From NCBI GenBank assembly GCA_002335605.1, contig BEDY01000004.1, positions 1,798,001-1,862,000 on the forward strand: 64,000 nt of DNA. Direction: 5' to 3'. This DNA comes from Prillingera fragicola. Lineage: Eukaryota; Basidiomycota; Tremellomycetes; Trichosporonales; Trichosporonaceae. This document shows positions 43,839 through 54,769 of this stretch, one piece after another; position 1 is the first letter of the stretch; every line of letters starts with the position of its first letter. The notes beneath the pieces were generated by a model that was not told where the DNA came from, made no database searches, and worked only from the letters and a program-made list of their open reading frames with translations. Position numbers and translations under genes: made by a program.

Positions 43839-43908
43839 ACACCGTAAGGGAGTCGAACCCTTGCCGCGTCAATGGCAATGACGCATGATACCGTTTCACC
43901 AACGGTGT
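43839..43908 (-). tRNA. tRNA-Gly(GCC), second copy
   Basis: Same cloverleaf as the copy at 28.2 kb, with anticodon loop TTGCCAT and no intron. The anticodon stem is CGTCA/TGACG instead of CGTCG/CGACG, so a G-C pair became A-T by two matched changes. A TTTTT run at 43803-43807 (minus strand) and part of the trailer also match the first copy, which indicates duplication of a segment longer than the tRNA. Confidence 0.93.
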
Positions 43909-44032
43909 GTTTGATGTTGTCGACTTTCTGTGGGGCTCATGGCGTGGTCTTGTGGTATTCGTTACATGGCTCTAGTGAGCTTTCGCTGTACTGATCTATT
44001 ACGTTCTCCCACTCTCGTGCTGGTAGCTAATA

Positions 44033-45140
44033 CTAACGGTCCAACTGCAATACCTCAAACTTCAAGTCGTCCGGCATCTCCTCCTCCCTCTTGACGAGCT
44101 CGGCACCACCTGCCCCTGTCCCCCTCGTGGTATCAACTCCGGCTCCCGTTTCACGTCCACCCGTCTGCGCCATCTCAGGCTCTATGTTGTTGGGTCCACG
44201 GGGCCGGACACGGCTCGGCCCGCCTTTCCTGTTATACGAAGCCCGCCGTTGCTCGAGCACTGGGTCGACTCGATAATAAGGCGGCAACCCCTCCTCCCCC
44301 GCACTCGACGCGGGCTCGACTACAAGTGCCGGCGAGGGGAAGGGCTGGACCATCCGCTGTATAACGGAGCCGTCGTGGCTCGCTCCCGAGCGGTCCTCAG
44401 GGTCGTCGTCTATGACGAGCCTTGAGCCAGAGTCCGCTCGCGCGAGCTTGTGGTGCGTGTCGTCTGCTATTATGCGGGAGAAGGACTTGGCCCAGACTGC
44501 GTCCGAGCGCTCAAAGTGGGTATGTGTGTAGAGGGTTGTTAAGAGTAGCGTAGATAGGGTCTGGGTGCGTCAGTAGGGTCGGGGTAGAGGAGGCGTACGG
44601 TAGCGAAGAGGATCCATGATAACGCCAGTAGGGCCGGCTGACATGCCTTGTAGAGGTTGGGATTGGCAAAGTAGAACGAGTATCCTGGCTTGAGCATGAA
44701 CATCATGCCTGTCACTACGCCTGCAGCTGAGAAGAGGCAGAGGAGGGAGAGGAAGACTGATTCAAGGATCAGGGAGATGTAGAATGACGTCGGTTTGAGG
44801 CGGGTGACGAGTAGACTGAGGTCGTTAGTTTCGGGTCGCAGGTACCGCGCTCACTAGGAGATGGAATAGGCAAGGCTGAGGACTCCCCAAACGATGTAGA
44901 TGATGTTGGCGATGTACTCGGTCTCGCCTGGGGTTGTCAGATATATCTTGGAAGGTGTAGCCTGATAAGATCTCAGGGCGCCTGGTAGTGCGGCTCACCC
45001 TTTTGCCAGTCGAGAGCTGTCATTTGGATGCCAGCTACGATCAAGACAGCGAGACTGAGGGGAGCGGCTAACACCACTAAGGTAAAGTGTGCTTGGCGTA
45101 CCACATGGCCGACTGTCCTGGTTGCTGGCTTCTCCGCCAT
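44033..45140 (-). CDS. four-helix membrane protein, MARVEL-like, paralogue A
   Basis: Exons 44999-45140, 44855-44927, 44599-44815 and 44033-44560 give 319 residues; introns are 71, 39 and 38 nt. Four hydrophobic helices are visible: FTLVVLAAPLSLAVLIVAGI, then IANIIYIVWGVLSLAYSI, then ISLILESVFLSLLCLFSAAG, then PALLALSWILFATTLSTLLL. After helix 4 comes FERSDAVWAKSF, followed by a ~160-residue polar tail with LPPYYRVDP and the final DDLKFEVLQLDR. Topology resembles MARVEL-domain proteins with a cytosolic tail. Three paralogues follow in tandem on the same strand. No function can be assigned. Confidence 0.78.
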
Positions 45141-45946
45141 GGTGTGGCACGATGGTGCCCAGGTATTACAATGTCAAGTGGTAGGTTGGAGTTCCAAAGT
45201 GCACTGTGGATGCAGATCCGCTAGAAGATGAACCAATAGTCGTGTCTGTGTTTTAGAACAAAGTGAGATCCACGAGACCAATTCCACAACAGCGTCGACA
45301 GACATTGGATGCCATGCTTCCAAACAAAGGCTGTGACTTCAACTTGGGCAAGAGGTCAACCTCCACGTTTCGGTAGCGAACACTCCCGGCACCACTGCCA
45401 CCTTTCAATCTCTTGGCGAGAGTGGAAACAGCTGTGCGATGCCGCAGCAGACCGGCCCAGAGTCCAGGCTTCCGCTGCATCAAGTGACATTGAAGCTGGG
45501 ACATGACCGGATTGGATGGAGGAACCACACATTCCTGCAGAGGTGAGGGCGCACGGAGGCAGTCGTGCCTGCAGGGAAATGAACATGACAAAAAGAAATG
45601 CCCCCGTGGAATGTGTGCTCCATGGGGCGGAAAGCCTTTGGAGAATTGATTCCGCAGATAGCTGTGCACTCACTCAGGCACGGGCGCAGAACAGCTACCG
45701 AACATTGCCCATGGATGGGTGTAAACTGTCAACATTAAATGCTGGTACATGTGCTGGTACATGTATGCAGGTAGGTGTTCGGCGTGGAGTCGCGCGATCC
45801 AATTCTCTTTGTGAAGAAAATTGTGAATTAATGCATGGAGGCAACAACTCTTATCGCACTGAAAGAGGTGCTATACGCCAAATGGATACTCCGTTTACAT
45901 GGTAGGCCTAGGAAGGAAGTGTTTGTTTCGCTACGACTGATGATCA
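45141..45946. other. intergenic
   Basis: Upstream region of paralogue A and downstream region of paralogue B. I see no gene. Confidence 0.5.
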
Positions 45947-46986
45947 TCAAAACGAATTCCGCCTTTCCAACTGCAAAATGGCAAACTTGTATTCGTCTGG
46001 TGTGTCCGGCACCGTCTCCTTGACCCTCACACGCGGTGGCAGTATGGGCATTCTCGTTGGAGGGGATGGTCGGAAGCGGCTGGGACCAGATCCAGTGCTT
46101 GGGTCGTGTTTACTGTATTGTGGGAGGTTCTCGCCGCCAAAAGTGCTGTAAGGACCAGCGACGGGGGTTATGGTGACTGGCAAGGATGGATAGGGTTCCA
46201 CCATGGGTATATCGATCGACAGAGGTCTGCTGCTGGTGCCAATGCTGGAGACTTGACTCTCCATGTCATCAACGACCCTGTGCGTGTCCGAAGACCCGAT
46301 CCGGCCATTGCCGGGTGGGTCGTCGGTAATGACCGAGAGTAAGGACTTTGACCACACAGCATGGCATCGATCAAAGTGCCCGTAGACATAGATTGTGGTC
46401 GTGAGCAAAATGGCCACCGTCTGAGATGTCAGTTAAGCCTGGGAAAGGACATTTACCAGTGTCAAGAGTATCCAGCCAAAGGTTAGCAGCGTCCACTGCG
46501 TGTCTCTGTATTGATTGACGTTGGTAAAGTACGCGTGTGTTGCGCGGGGAACCAGCACAATCCACATGGCCGTGATAAGACCGGCAATGCCAAAAAAGCA
46601 TAGCAAGGTGAGAAGGACAGCGTCCATGCTAATTGAGACGTAGAACGCATTGGGGTTGCACTGTTGGACAACGAAACTGCGGTTCGTCAGGACGGTGGCG
46701 AGTGGAGCTGGGCAAACTCACTAAGAGACAAAGTATGCTGCGCTTAGAACACCCCAGATGATATACAAGATAGAGGCTTGATACTCTGTGCCACCTGTAT
46801 GGATGAGATAGGTGCCTTGGGCTCGGCCGCAGGAAAGCACATACCATGACTCCAATCCAGCGACATCATCGCTGCGACACTGCTGAGCACCATGCCCAGA
46901 CTGAACGGGACAGCCAAGATGCGCATAGTGAGAACTGCTCGCCGAACCCTGTGCCCAGTGATGCTCCACACAGCCGAGAGTGCCAT
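45947..46986 (-). CDS. four-helix membrane protein, MARVEL-like, paralogue B
   Basis: Exons 46845-46986, 46722-46794, 46457-46676 and 45947-46420 give 302 residues. The first two exons have exactly the lengths seen in paralogue A (142 and 73 nt), and intron phases match. Shared blocks are SLDWSHGGTEYQASILYIIW, DRCHAVWSKSLLS after helix 4, LPQYSKHDP and the tail DTPDEYKFAILQL. The cytosolic tail is Ser/Pro-rich. The proteins are clearly homologous but diverged, so the duplication is not recent. Confidence 0.78.
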
Positions 46987-48148
46987 TGTTGAAACCGCGA
47001 GTGGTTGCTTCGATGTGGCGGTAACTTGATAGTGCCAAGGTAGCGATCCGCTAGCTCGTCATGGTGACAGGCACAAGTGTGCAATGTATGAGTGCTTGGT
47101 GTACGTTGGCACCAGTAGAAACGAAACCGAAAGTCGAAGAGAGCCCCCACCAACAGCGTTGCAGCTTATATGGATCTCAGATGCTGTACCTGTGAGAATG
47201 GACGAAGGGCAGATCCGCGCTCTCGTCCCCGACGGACATGCGCAAGTAACCGCGTACTCTTACGCGGCTGGCTATGTGATTCTGTTTCTGCACTTCGAGC
47301 ACGCTGGCACTGATGCACTATCAGCACGTCAATACCCATTCTAGACAGCTGATAAAGATGGCGAGGGGTATGTTGGCATAAGGATAAACCCACCGCAAAC
47401 CGAGATTGTCGGAGCCGACAGGACGCAGAGCGGCCATTTCAGCTGATGGGTTGCGCATTCCTCGACATTCAACTGTCCGTCCGATATCCATGCAGCACCC
47501 GAGGGGATGGGAGATCCATACACTCTCTCAGAGCTATTTCGAGAGAGAATACCATGTAGAGAGAGCATGCCGTGTAGATCATTAGTCAGGATCGCCAGGG
47601 CAAGGGAGCCTGTGATCTTCCTGTGAATGTGGAACGCATCTTGGTGCTGGGAAGGGAGAGGCCAAACCCCGCGACGAGCTGAGCCTAGAGCAGTCATGCA
47701 GGTTGTCAATGACAACGGGGTCGACGCTGCTGGTGTTGCAAGAGATCTACAAAGCACATGGATCCTGTAGCCCAAGTCCAGATCGGTATTGGAAGATCGC
47801 CGTGTACCTTGCACTATTGGTCAGCATTCACCACCTTGATATGCCCGTTGCTATCAGGCTGAATAGGCATCCATGGCTTGCATCAGGTGGGCTATCTATC
47901 CGTGTTCGCGTCGATCTTGGGCTCAGCCGCGCAACCGCGTGCAATGGGTCCCTTGTTCGCCGAGTGGACGATGCGCAACCGGGGCTCAACGCTCTTCCAA
48001 TAGTGAGCAGCACCTGCAGCACATACTATACATGCTGAAACCACGCATTAATATAGCGCGCATTATAACTCTGGCGCGCTAGAGCGTTCTCCGGGCTTAT
48101 ACGGTATCAAGCCCTCTCGGCATTCATCCACCAGGGATCCATTGCCCA
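46987..48148. other. intergenic, possible gene remnant not resolved
   Basis: About 1.16 kb between paralogues B and C, wider than the other gaps. Minus-strand frames at 47341-47814 are open, but I could not match them to the four-helix family. Confidence 0.4.
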
Positions 48149-49329
48149 TTACTGCCGCGCATTGTGGCCATCAAACCCGTTCTCGGAGAAGTTGAGCAAC
48201 GCGAGCTTGAACTCGTCTGGCGTGTCCTCACTGGGCCGCTCAGGCGCTGGCTGCGAACCAGAGGCGCTGGCTGCGTTATGGGCTGCGAGTGCCGCCTTAG
48301 GCGACACGGGCGACACAGGCGACGTGGCATTGGACGAAACAGTCGGCGCGAGCCTCCCTGTGGTGGGGCTCGAGCTTGGTCCGGCGCTGGGCGAGCTCGG
48401 GTGCCCTGCCAAGACGGCGTTCTCGGGCTCGGGGTCGACTTTGCGGTAGGGCGGGAGGTTCTCGGGCATGACGACTGGGGAGACGGGGACGTGGGCCATG
48501 GGAGGCGGCATGACGCCGACATGGGAGGGGAAGGGCTGAAGGGCCGGGTTGAGGGCGGCGGTACTTCCGTGCATCCCTGGGCGGGTCTCTTCGTCGTCTA
48601 GAAGGGCTCGCGGGGATGATTCGCTGCGGATTGCAAACGGCGCCGACCAGACCGCTTCAGATTTCCCGTGCCATTTGTACGTGTAGATGATTTCCATCAG
48701 GAGGAGGGTGGTGATCTGGTCTGTTAGCTGTCTGGCTGACGAGGCAGGCGTACCATTGCAAAGTGGAACCAGCCCATACCAAGAGCGACCATGCCGAAGC
48801 TACGTGAGTTAGAAGTGCACGGCCACTGCAGGGCTCAGACAACCTACTTTGGAAGTCCACCACTGTATCCTCTGGCTACAAATAGTGCCCATCGCCCCTT
48901 GGCTCCCTCCTGGGACACGGAGATCATAGTTCCGAGACCAAAGATGGATAGCAGGGAGAGGAAGACTACGTCCATGATGATGGAAACCATAAAGGCACCG
49001 GGTGCACGTTTGCGCACACTTAGGCTGCAGTTGTCAGGCGAGTCTGCCACTCGAGACCTACTAGGTAACAAAGTAGACAAAGCTGACCATTCCCCATCCA
49101 GCTTCGACACACAAGGGGATCATGTTGTTACCTACGGGTATCAGTCGACGTTCAGACACGGACGCGCAGCGTGCTCCAACTCACTGCTTTCACTTAGCAC
49201 GGCAGTAATCGATGCGATAATGCCAAAGCACAAGACAGTCACGGAGATGATGACTGAGACACTGTACAGCGCCATGTGCGCGCGTCGCACACCCGCAGGA
49301 TTGGGGACAAAGTTGTGGTCGCGGCGCAT
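48149..49329 (-). CDS. four-helix membrane protein, MARVEL-like, paralogue C
   Basis: Exons 49185-49329, 49062-49131, 48848-49024, 48754-48799 and 48149-48715 give 334 residues. It has one more intron than A and B, splitting the region before helix 4 (AA|C codon; SGGLPK then NFGMVALGMGWFHFAM). Shared blocks include GKSEAVWSAPFAI after helix 4, LPPYRKVDPEPE and DTPDEFKLALLNF near the end. The tail is Ser/Pro/Ala-rich. The extra intron uses a GTAGGT donor and a CACGTAG acceptor, the same acceptor as in paralogue D. Confidence 0.78.
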
Positions 49330-50261
49330 GGTGCGTTGGGAGTGTCGTGTGGGCGAGTGGTTTTGGGTGGAGAGGCGGCAAGGCCTGCGCAGACAAGGTT
49401 GTGGATGCTAACTGTCGGAGGCGGTGCTTGATGTTGCTGGTCGTTTGGGCTCGTTAGTGTGCGCGATGATTGATGGATCCAGTCCGAGAGTCAATAATAA
49501 TGAACAAGTGTCAAGAGTCAAAGTGTGTGGAGCGTGCAGAATGTGTCTTCAGTTCCAGCAGTCCGTTGGAGTCGCTAGTCGTTGCCTGCAGTGTCCGCAG
49601 CAACTAGCGGCGGCGGTGTCGTGAGGCCGCGAGGCCGCTTCCAACAGATGCTTCTGACGGATGCCAAGAGAGTCCGAGGGTGTGTGGTGAGCATGATGTC
49701 AGCCAGCACTAGTCTCGGGGTCAATCACGGAAGTATATTTCCTTGGGTCTTCCGCCTCATGGCTTGTTTCAGGCGTGTCTAGGGCGCACAGGGTACCAGG
49801 TGTAAACATGCATCGCCAAAGGCTGTGCGTTTCGAACTGCTGCACCTCTCCACCCCTCATTGTCCCAAGAGTCTAGACTCGACTCGACCTTGTACACCTT
49901 GCAGGCTCATGGTATCATGGGTCCAAGGCTGGTCCCTCTATTAACATCTCCTCTACCGACGGTGGAGTGTTACGCCGTGGAAGTATAACAAGTTGAAACG
50001 GGGTCAGGTCCCGTCCAAGTCTGCCGGGCACTTGAGCCCGCAACTTTTCAAAGTACTGGATAAGGCAATGCAAACGCGTCCAGCGCGTCCAACTCGTGGA
50101 TGTTGCCTCAAGGTCACATAGCCAACACCTACTGGGTCCTACGTGAAGAGGGGCCCAGGAACGTCTTTGAGAGGAGTGTGGACTGCTGCTAGGGGCGGAT
50201 ACGGTGAACGAGTCGCAAGATGTTGAATACTGCCAGAGCTTAATTATATTACAATGCATAA
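49330..50261. other. intergenic
   Basis: Between paralogues C and D; no coding signal recognised. Confidence 0.5.
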
Positions 50262-51305
50262 CTATGTCATGAGCGGACGCTTCACATCTAGTGGATAGTC
50301 GTGGAGGCGGAGCCCAGAACTCGAGGTTGCGAGCGAGCTGCTCGACGCGCCCGCGCCCATGTGGGAGCTCGCGCTTGATGGTGCTGGCCAGAACGTATCG
50401 ACATCGTCTGCGACATATTCCGGGAGGGTGTCATCCGTGGAGCTTGGTGGGGACATGAGGAAAGGTTGCAGCATTGGTTGCCGGGCGAAAGCGTCCTCGT
50501 TGCTCGTCGCCCGCTCAACGTCGTCATCAATGAGCACAGTGCGGGTGTCGCGCTCATATTTTGCTTGGCCATTCGCGGTGAAGCTGCGGAACGAATCGCT
50601 CCATACCGCACCTTTGTGATTGACGGCGACATAGATGGTCTCTAGCAAAAGAGCCGTGAAAGTCTGAGATCGTCAGGGTTGCCAATCGAGTACGGGGAGG
50701 CGAGACGTACGAAGATGGTGAACATGCCTTGTGAAATCAAGCAACAGAGGGCGAGTCTACGTGGGCGTCAGTGCATCCCTTGGTGTACGTGATGTGACTC
50801 ACCGGACCGTTGATGTCCCGAGTCCAGCCTTTGGGCTGGCATTATGGACCCACAAACCTGATATGGCATTGAACAGCATGAATCCTCCTGATCCCATACC
50901 GAGTAAAGTAAGAATGGAGAGGAAGATTGTGTCCATGCGCACCGACATGAGCTGGTGCTTGGTCCTGCGAATGCTGAAACTGTCCAGTCAGCACACGGGG
51001 ACTTCACCAGTGACTCACTATACAATAAAGTATATCAAGCTGACGGCTCCCACACCACTTGCGGCGATGAGAGAGATTTTGGCAGTTTTTCGCGAACCAA
51101 ACGCGTCTGATGGTGAGCAAACGCGCAAGCAGTAAGAGTCTGTCCAGCACTCACATTGGCTTTCAAACTCGACAGACAACAAAGCCCCTACTCCAAAGCC
51201 CATGACAGCTGCAGCGAACCCTGCGGCGAGACTGCAAAGCCAGAGATGTGCGCGGCGAATGCCCGCTTTGCTGGGCGAGCAGCTGCGAGACTCCTTGCGC
51301 GCCAT
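50262..51305 (-). CDS. four-helix membrane protein, MARVEL-like, paralogue D
   Basis: Exons 51155-51305, 51019-51106, 50803-50979, 50711-50756 and 50262-50663 give 287 residues. Exons 3 and 4 have the same lengths as in paralogue C (177 and 46 nt), so the two share the additional intron. Helices include LWLCSLAAGFAAAVMGFGVG and IFLSILTLLGMGSGGFMLFN. HKGAVWSDSFRSF follows helix 4. The tail is shorter and keeps only the LPEYVADDVD block; the DTPDEFK ending of A-C is gone. Confidence 0.76.
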
Positions 51306-51960
51306 GGTTTGTGGATGCGAGAGAAATGAAGGGTCAGAGGAGGGACGGCGTGGCTCGAGTGGCTACCAAAGTCGATTCACCAGCCGATGGACGATCTGCG
51401 TGTAATCCAGTGAGGGTTGTTGTGCACAGAGTGACTAGTGTACAAGACGAACAAGAAAACTGCAAGAACAAACACAACGTGAACCCCCGGCCTGTTGGTT
51501 GTGTCTGGCGCCAGGTATGTATGGGTTCGGAGGGTTAGCTTCAACTTGTAGCGTCCCGCATTGTGGACAACTATCCGCCTCATTGACGACTAGCCGGAAC
51601 AGGTGTTCGCAGCTGTGCTGATGCTGTACCCTCTGTCATGAGCGAGGAGCGAGGCACTGAAACTGGGTTCTTAGTTTGCAGGCGCGGGTTTTATTCCGCT
51701 GGCGAGGCCGTGTTTCAGTAGTGAAGAGTAAAGTCGCCGTCAGTCGCCGCCGTCACCGTCCAACATGATAACATGCCGAGGCAGTGTGTATGTAGAGGCT
51801 GAGGATGAGGTGAGAATGGGAGGCAGGCAAGTGAGGCTGATCACACTGTATTACGTCAGCAGCTTCATCGATGCGGGCATGTGGAGGTGAGACCGGTCAC
51901 CATGTTTGGCATCTCTTTACTGCAAGCAACAGATACCAACATGATAACTCTTCATCAATC
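51306..51960. other. intergenic between divergent genes
   Basis: Shared upstream region of paralogue D (minus) and the F-box gene (plus). Nothing else seen. Confidence 0.5.
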
Positions 51961-53571
51961 ATGACGGCGGACACTCTGCCAAAGTGTAGTCTTGCAACCC
52001 TACCTACAGAGGCACGTCTTGACCCCCGAGCTCTTTGCTGACACCCCAGCTCCTCACCACTATTCTGATCCTGGCCGCTGGCGAACCTGGTCAGCATGAC
52101 TTTTACACCCTTGCAGCTGTAAGCGGCACCTGCAAGACCTTGAGGGCATATCTCAACGTAAGAACTGGCCAAATATCAATGGCTGAAACCATAGCCCTCG
52201 TCCCCGTTCTGGCGGATCTTGCACAACGAACTGTACGACGACCCCAGTCGTGCACCAGTGCCAGTCTACATGAAGGAGCCAACGCGTCCAGACTTGCCCT
52301 GGGTGGAGTACCCCCCCTTCATTCGCACGGCACTCCGCGCTGTCTCCTTCCTGGGCGTCTCCGTCCTGCCGATTTTCCCTCATGAGCGGCAACACCAGCC
52401 AACCACATCCTCGGTTGGCAACGTACCCGCGCCCAGGTGGGATTGGAAACAGCGCGTGCTGGACCGCTACGTTGCACTAGCGTGGGCCTTGTCTGACAGA
52501 CCGGAAAGCCTGGCTTGTAACGTGCTTGCGCACGATGCTCTGTTATCGATGGCGCAAGAACTGCCTCCGAATGGTCATGCGTCGCGGAACGCACCGCTGC
52601 TCGTTGCCGTTGCCGCCGGGCGGTGGCGGGACTGGCTGCTGGAGCCAGAGTCAGCCCGGACACGGCTGCATTCCATCTTGCATCTTCTGGGCCACGACGA
52701 GGCTCGCAAGAGCATACGGCGATATGCCGCGGAGGGGCCTTGCCAGTGGTCTGTCGTCGTGGCCTTGCTAAGTGGCCACAAGGTCGATTGGGCGATGGTG
52801 TACACGGCGCTGGTTCGCTTTGGTGCGTAGAACGCCTCTCTTAGGCTGACGATGCAGATACGACACAGGGAGACGGAACATCCGGTCACGAGCAACCACT
52901 CGTGGACGACACATTAGCTAGCCTCCGTGCGCCACATCGTCTCGCGCCCCCAGAGCACGGCGGCGGGTGGGACTGGGCGTGTCTTACGGGCAAGAAGCTG
53001 CGGTTCAGTATGTACGCCATCAGGTCTCGATTCACGTACACCGTTGAAACGTCTCCGGTGAGTGTGTGGTACACCGTCGACGACGTGGTCGAGGCATTCA
53101 AGGAGTTTGCGAGTCATTGGCAGCCCAAAGAGTTGGCCCTCTTGTGTGACACTGCACGCGCATTCATCGAGGACAACAATGGGGCCCCCTCGGAACTGGC
53201 ATCAGCCTACCCGCCACTCTACTTTTCTGCCCCGTGCGCGACCCAGAATGGGCTGTATCCCACCTTTGACGTTGGCGTGGTACGAATGGTCCCCAACGGG
53301 GAAGAGGGCCTGCCGACGATTCAGTGGCATCTGAAAACGATCAGCGTTCCGCCCGCTACGGCCGTGTATACCCACTCACTTGCTGAACCCGGCTCGTGGG
53401 TCGTTGCTGTCCAGATCGGAGCACCTGGCTCGGCGTTGGGTGCTTTTGGAGTAAGTCCCTCTGGGTGGGGGTTGTTTGCTGACGACGCAGCAAGTGAGAC
53501 GGCCCAAGATGCCAACCCCAAATCCCTACTTTGAGATTGACGCGTTATTGTGGCTCCGCCCTGTGGGTTGA
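51961..53571 (+). CDS. F-box protein
   Basis: Exons 51961-52011, 52050-52157, 52195-52822, 52858-53450 and 53491-53571 give 486 residues. The first intron uses a GC donor (GCACGT...ACCCCAG), needed to join LATLPTE to LLTTILILAAG. The spliced N-terminus then reads as a canonical F-box: LPTELLTTI, the TLAAVSGTCKTLRAYL block and FWRILHNELYDDP. The rest (VEYPPFIRTALRAVSFLG, then WDWKQRVLDRYVALAWAL) is likely an alpha-helical substrate-binding region of unknown type. It should work as an SCF ubiquitin-ligase receptor. It is distinct from the F-box-like array at the left end. Confidence 0.8.
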
Positions 53572-54357
53572 GCTGCTGCTGTGCTCACGGGCATTGCTGT
53601 GGGAGGATTGTACAAGCTGTGGCATGATGCATTGTATTCCGTGTCGGAGCTTCTCAGCTTCTCAGCTGCCTTGTTGGTGTCGAGCCGATGGCACAGAGTC
53701 TTCCCCAACCCACATGTTCCACATGCTCAGCGAGCCTCAAGCCTAACTCCAATAGCTGCATTGCGATAACTCACAGCCGGCGGTTCCCGGCTCCCCAGCA
53801 CATAATCACACGGTGGGCGAGCTTTACATACCGACAAAGATAGTCCAGACGGTGTGTATAATCAGCATCCGACGACAGCGTGCTCGTTGTTTCACAACCG
53901 CGGCGGCAACAACGGACTGGTTGTCGTCGATCAATCACGAACGGCGAGTAACAGTGCTCGTTTCGAGCCATGTCCGCCAAAGCAGCCGCGCTACCACCGC
54001 TGCCCACTTTGCTTCAGCCGTCAACACAGCCAAGTAGCATGCGGCGGTTAATCTTCGGTCACTGAATATGCATATGCCACGGGCCGGCGCCGCGGCCAAG
54101 CCGGGCTGTGACAGCGTGGAGGAGCAGAGCCAGTGCGCACACGACCCATTCCACAATGCAAGCAAGCGCTGCCACGGGCTACTCCGCCGATGTTGCCGAG
54201 GCACCCCGGGCGGACCAACGACATGCTGTCGATTACCAAGCCTTGCCGGGCCCCACCCCACCCCACCTTGAGCTACTCGTCTCGTTACGAGCCACCAGCA
54301 GCTTGCATACGACCAACCCTTCAGGGGCCTCTTCTGTTCATGACAAATTGGACGATA

Positions 54358-54436
54358 GATAGGCATCAGATGCGGCCGGGGTCTAATTTCCTCCAAAATC
54401 ATGGATAAGGCATGAGATGCGGCCGGGATCAAATTC
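54358..54436. repeat. 33-bp imperfect direct repeat pair upstream of IDO
   Basis: Two copies, 54358-54390 and 54404-54436, share AGGCAT, AGATGCGGCCGGG and AATTTC/AAATTC cores and start with GAT/GATA. They begin 46 bases apart and lie about 350-400 bases upstream of the IDO start codon. They may be a duplicated regulatory element. Confidence 0.7.
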
Positions 54437-54626
54437 GTGTCAACAATACCCTTGCTTCTGTGACCATTTGATAGCTCTTCACTACCGCACATGTCACACA
54501 CGGCAGCGCAGCCTGCAAGGTCGCTAAGCTGCTCCTCGGGCCATTGGAAAAGCGGGTGGGCAGACGTGGACGACCCGTGCGGTATAGGCTTTTTTCGCCT
54601 TTCCCCAAGACTTTGTCACATGTGTG

Positions 54627-54634
54627 TATATAAG
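54627..54634 (+). promoter_or_regulatory. TATA box of the IDO gene
   Basis: TATATAAG lies 136 bases before the ATG at 54770, a suitable distance for a leader of about 100 bases. Confidence 0.6.
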
Positions 54635-54769
54635 GTGGCTGACGAGAGCACATTGTCCCCTCACATTCTCTATTCAGTCTCTTCTCGTCGCCAAGACTAG
54701 CCTACCTGGACACTGATCCTCACTTAAAAGAACCTTTATCCCCTTTATCCACCACCACCTCCACCGACG

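Larger units (their letters stand above)
53572..54769. other. upstream region of the IDO gene
   Basis: About 1.2 kb with no gene. It holds a 33-bp imperfect direct repeat and a TATA box, listed separately. Confidence 0.55.
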
